64,000 nucleotides of DNA. It comes from Clavaria fumosa (lineage: Eukaryota; Basidiomycota; Agaricomycetes; Agaricales; Clavariaceae). Both the position numbers and the translations under genes were made by a program. The stretch lies in the NCBI GenBank assembly GCA_951802425.1, contig OX637798.1, positions 2,294,001-2,358,000 on the forward strand, written 5' to 3'. Under the pieces are notes generated by a model that had not been told where the DNA came from, ran no database searches, and saw only the letters and a program-made list of their open reading frames with translations. Positions 61,501 through 64,000 of the stretch are shown in pieces. The stretch's first letter is position 1. Every line of letters begins with the position of its first letter.

Positions 61501-62505
61501 GTGTGAGTGTTTTGCGTGAGCAGCAGTGGTCAAGGCACTAGGGTTGTCCTCAAGACAGGTAAACGCGAGGTAATCGTCGTCGTTGTTTTGTTTCGAGGTC
61601 GACGTAGCTACAGTATTAGCTTTGTCGGACTTCTTTTGCCAGGGTGCCTGACCCTCCTTAGCTCCTCCTTTAGAGAAGCAGTCCTCAGTTTTGTGGTTGG
61701 TGCGCTTGCACGTTGCACAAGGATTTTTCGGTGAGTCCGCATTTCCTTTGCCTTTTCGGCCTCTTCCTTTGGTTGCATTTAGAGCAGCGTCACCTGACTT
61801 GGATGCAGTTTCGGATAGCTCGCGCTGGCGGGCTTCCTCGAGTACGATCCTCATTAAGTCGTTTGGGTTAATCTCTGTACCAGAGAGGCTGGCGGCGTGA
61901 GTTATGGTGTGGAGCAAAGAGCGGTAGCTAGGCGGGAGCGAGGTAAGTATCATTGTCCCGAAGTCTTCGTCCAGGACTGATGCGCCTATCCCTTCTAGCT
62001 CCTCACGGAGTTTTGTCATGGCGTTGAGATGCGCCTTGATATCTCCGCTCTCGTCGCATAGCATTGACTGTAGCCTGCGTCGAGTATCTACTTTGTGTAG
62101 CTGACTCTTTCTTGTAGCGTCATTACGGATTGCGGTCCACATTTGACTCGCAGACTTTGACTTGATGAGAGTAGCGAGGCGGGGGGAAACGGTGGTGAGC
62201 ATTACATGCTGCGCACCGTATTCCTTTTGCTCGTACTCATCGAGTCTCTTTTCTTTTTCTTCCAACTCATCATCAGTAGCCTCAACTCCCGGTTTTTTCA
62301 TCGGGATTCCATTTAACTCTGGGTAAGGAACTGGTTTTCTCGCAGTGCCATCCACATGTCGTATTAATCCCCTTGCGCCCATAGCTGTCCTGGCTTTTGA
62401 CTGATAGTCTGGCCAGTTTGCTCCATCATCGCGGAGTCGAGGTACAGCAATAGCACTGTTCGAGGAGTTCGAGGCGGACATATCGGTTTGCGCGCCGGGT
62501 CTCAT
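58561..62505 (-). CDS. Copia Gag-Pol polyprotein (interrupted near its C-terminus)
   Basis: It starts at 62505 (MRPGAQ). Order: Gag; CCHC zinc knuckle CATCKRTNHKTEDC near residue 280; protease ILDSGATAHF near 340; pre-integrase HLNYAAVKH...CDVC near 490; integrase with TDVWGP, LRSDRGGEF and VVERWNRT near 540-660. Reverse transcriptase follows, with RVVAGGHRQK, QIDVVSAYLN, LYGLKQAGRRW and the active-site line VSTDDMIV near 1080. RNase H starts at SDADWASQADRHS and runs through SSTEAEYIAAAH to the break. The catalytic box reads STDD rather than YVDD. One long frame with no stop or shift indicates recent activity. The KDZ insertion removes the last ~80 residues, which survive at 43870-44114. Confidence 0.95.
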
Positions 62506-62507
62506 AA
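62490..62507 (-). promoter_or_regulatory. Copia primer-binding site, overlapping the gag start codon
   Basis: TTATGAGACCCGGCGCGC begins three bases after the 5' LTR. Its complement resembles the anticodon-stem and loop region of fungal initiator tRNA-Met (loop CUCAUAA), the half-tRNA priming known from Drosophila copia. The gag ATG lies within it, opposite the CAU anticodon. Confidence 0.65.
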
Positions 62508-62509
62508 TC

Positions 62510-62740
62510 TATAGAGTTATAAAATCTAGAATAGACTTATTAGCTCAGTCGTAAGATTGACTGTGTTTCTATTGATCACCTAGAATAGACTTATTCTACT
62601 TTATGTGATCAGCAATGTATGCAAAACGAATGAAAAACTATAGGTACTCACAGCTCAGTCGTAAGATTGACTGAGCTGTAATGCTGTGTCGCGTCTCGCG
62701 TAATCATCCGTAAAAGGCAAGACAGTTTGATTACCTAACA
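62510..62740 (-). repeat. 5' LTR of copia element
   Basis: 231 bp, starting TGTTAGG and ending CTCTATA on the minus strand, with two transitions relative to 43632-43862. It is followed on the plus strand by GCACT (62741-62745). Confidence 0.93.
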
Positions 62741-64000
62741 GCACTGAATTATACAATACCTATCATAAGCAGATGGAGGGTGCAGTGATAGTGCAAGGGG
62801 CATTACCAAAAGAATGGAGTGCATGTATACAGGTCATAGAGGGCCATTCTGGTTGTGTCACCTCAGTGTCATTGTCTCCAGATGGCACAAGGATAATTTC
62901 AGGGTCTGAAGACAAGACAGTGAGAGTATGGGATGCAGTCACTGGTGCTCATCTGCAGACACTTGAGGGCCATTCTGGTTGGGTCATGTCAGTGTCATTC
63001 TCTCCAGATGGCACAAGGATAGTTTCAGGGTCTATTGACAGGACAATGAGAGTGTGGGATACAGTCACTGGTGCTCATCTGCAGACACTTGGGGGCCATT
63101 TTGATGAGGTCACATCAGTATCATTCTCTCCAGATGGCATAAGGATAATTTCAGGGTCTGAAGACAAGACAGTGAGAGTATGGGATGCAGTCACTGGTGC
63201 TCATCTGCAGACACTTGAGGGCCATTCTAATTGTGTCACATCAGTGTCATTCTCTTCAGATGGCACAAGGATTATTTCAGGGTCTTATGACAAGACAGTG
63301 AGAGTGTGGGATACAGTCACTGGTGCTCATCTGCAGACACTTGAGGGCCATTCTAATTGTGTCACATCAGTGTCATTCTGTCCAGATGGCACAAAAATAG
63401 TTTCAGGGTCTGTTGACAGGACAGTGAGAGTGTGGGATACAGTCACTGGTGCTCATCTGCAGACACTTGAGGGCCATTCTGATTTGGTCAGATCAGTGTC
63501 ATTCTCTCCAGATGGCACAAGGATAGTTTCAGGGTCTGTCAACACAGTGAGAGTGTGGGATGCAGTTACTGGCACTCATCTGCAGACACTTGATGGCCAT
63601 TCTGCTGGTGTCACATCAGTGTCATTCTCTCCAGATGGCACAAAAATAGTATCAGGGTCTAATGACAAGACAGTGGGAGTGTGGGATACAGTCACTGGTG
63701 CTCATCTGAAAACACTTGAAGGCCATACTGGTTGGGTCAGATCAGTGTCATTCTCTCCAGATGGCACAAGGATAGTTTCAGGGTCTTATGACATGACAGT
63801 GAGAGTGTGGGATGCAGTCACTGGTGCTCATCTGCAAACACTTGAGGGCCATTCTAATTGTGTCACATCAGTGTCATTCTGTCCAGATGGCACAAAAATA
63901 GTATCAGGGTCTAATGACAAGACAGTGGGAGTGTGGGATACAGTCACTGGTGCTCATCTGCAGACACTTGAGGGCCATTCTGATTTGGTCAGATCAGTGT
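62741..64000 (+). pseudogene. NACHT-WD40 receptor NLR2, 3' part (WD40 repeats, runs off the window)
   Basis: The frame continues from 43631: [20 protein letters not shown], then the WD40 unit [16 protein letters not shown]. Ten 126-bp repeats have begun by the right edge. One unit near 63530 lacks two codons (SVN-TVRVWD) in frame. No stop or shift is seen. Repeat order and variable residues differ from NLR1, although the upstream exons are nearly identical. The gene is cut only by the copia element. Confidence 0.88.

Larger units (their letters stand above)
43632..62740 (-). mobile_element. Ty1/copia LTR retrotransposon (minus strand), carrying a nested KDZ element
   Basis: 231-bp LTRs at 43632-43862 and 62510-62740 differ by two transitions. 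In element orientation they start TGTTAGG and end CTCTATA. The gag-pol frame starts 5 bp inside the 5' LTR and is open until the nested element at 58560. It resumes at 44114 and ends at 43870. A purine-rich tract (CTTTGAAGGGGAG) precedes the 3' LTR. Without the nested element it is about 4.7 kb, a normal copia length. Confidence 0.95.

Overview
The window is nuclear DNA of a filamentous basidiomycete, most likely an agaricomycete. The evidence is the gene families (NACHT-WD40 receptors, a KDZ transposase, the basidiomycete-type G-alpha family, a hAT transposase with BED finger) and the many 45-60 bp GT-AG introns. It is dominated by transposons nested inside a locally duplicated host segment.

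Layout. (1) 1-14410 is a decayed tandem duplication. Four remnants of a basidiomycete G-protein alpha subunit gene lie on the minus strand, alternating with plus-strand remnants of an endosomal/vacuolar Na+/H+ exchanger. One complete NACHT-WD40 receptor (NLR1, 4238-8759, eight exons) sits among them. A 697-bp TA-flanked MITE interrupts the last G-alpha copy. (2) 14411-40906 is a 26.5-kb hAT-superfamily element. It has ends TAGTGTTGC/GCAACACTA, an 8-bp target duplication GTCACATG, and a matching empty site at 4170-4177 upstream of NLR1. A hAT transposase gene sits in its middle. The arms are inverted: a 91-bp repeat family outside and a 33-bp satellite inside, in opposite orientation on the two sides. 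A 6.6-kb Helitron (32814-39416) has landed in the right arm, and the other arm preserves its empty site. (3) From 40983, NLR2, a close paralogue of NLR1, begins 76 bp after the hAT end and is split just before its WD40 repeats. The interruption is a Ty1/copia retrotransposon (43632-62740, 231-bp LTRs, 5-bp TSD GCACT). (4) Inside the copia RNase H region lies a 14.4-kb KDZ-type DNA transposon (44119-58556). It has long inverted arrays of GATRYATC motifs, an unrecognised multi-exon gene, a second possible gene and a KDZ transposase gene. That transposase gene is itself interrupted by a fragment carrying the same element's terminus. (5) NLR2 resumes at 62741 and runs off the right edge in its WD40 repeats.

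The receptor genes are probable STAND/NLR immune or allorecognition proteins: a HeLo/MLKL-like N-terminal helical region, a NACHT switch and a near-identical WD40 sensor array. The rest is mobile DNA, and the paralogous copies let several insertions be dated and bounded to the base. The most novel features are the giant hAT element with inverted satellite arms, the T|T-inserted Helitron, and the KDZ element with its undescribed passenger gene. All functional assignments come from motifs read by eye; no database search was run.
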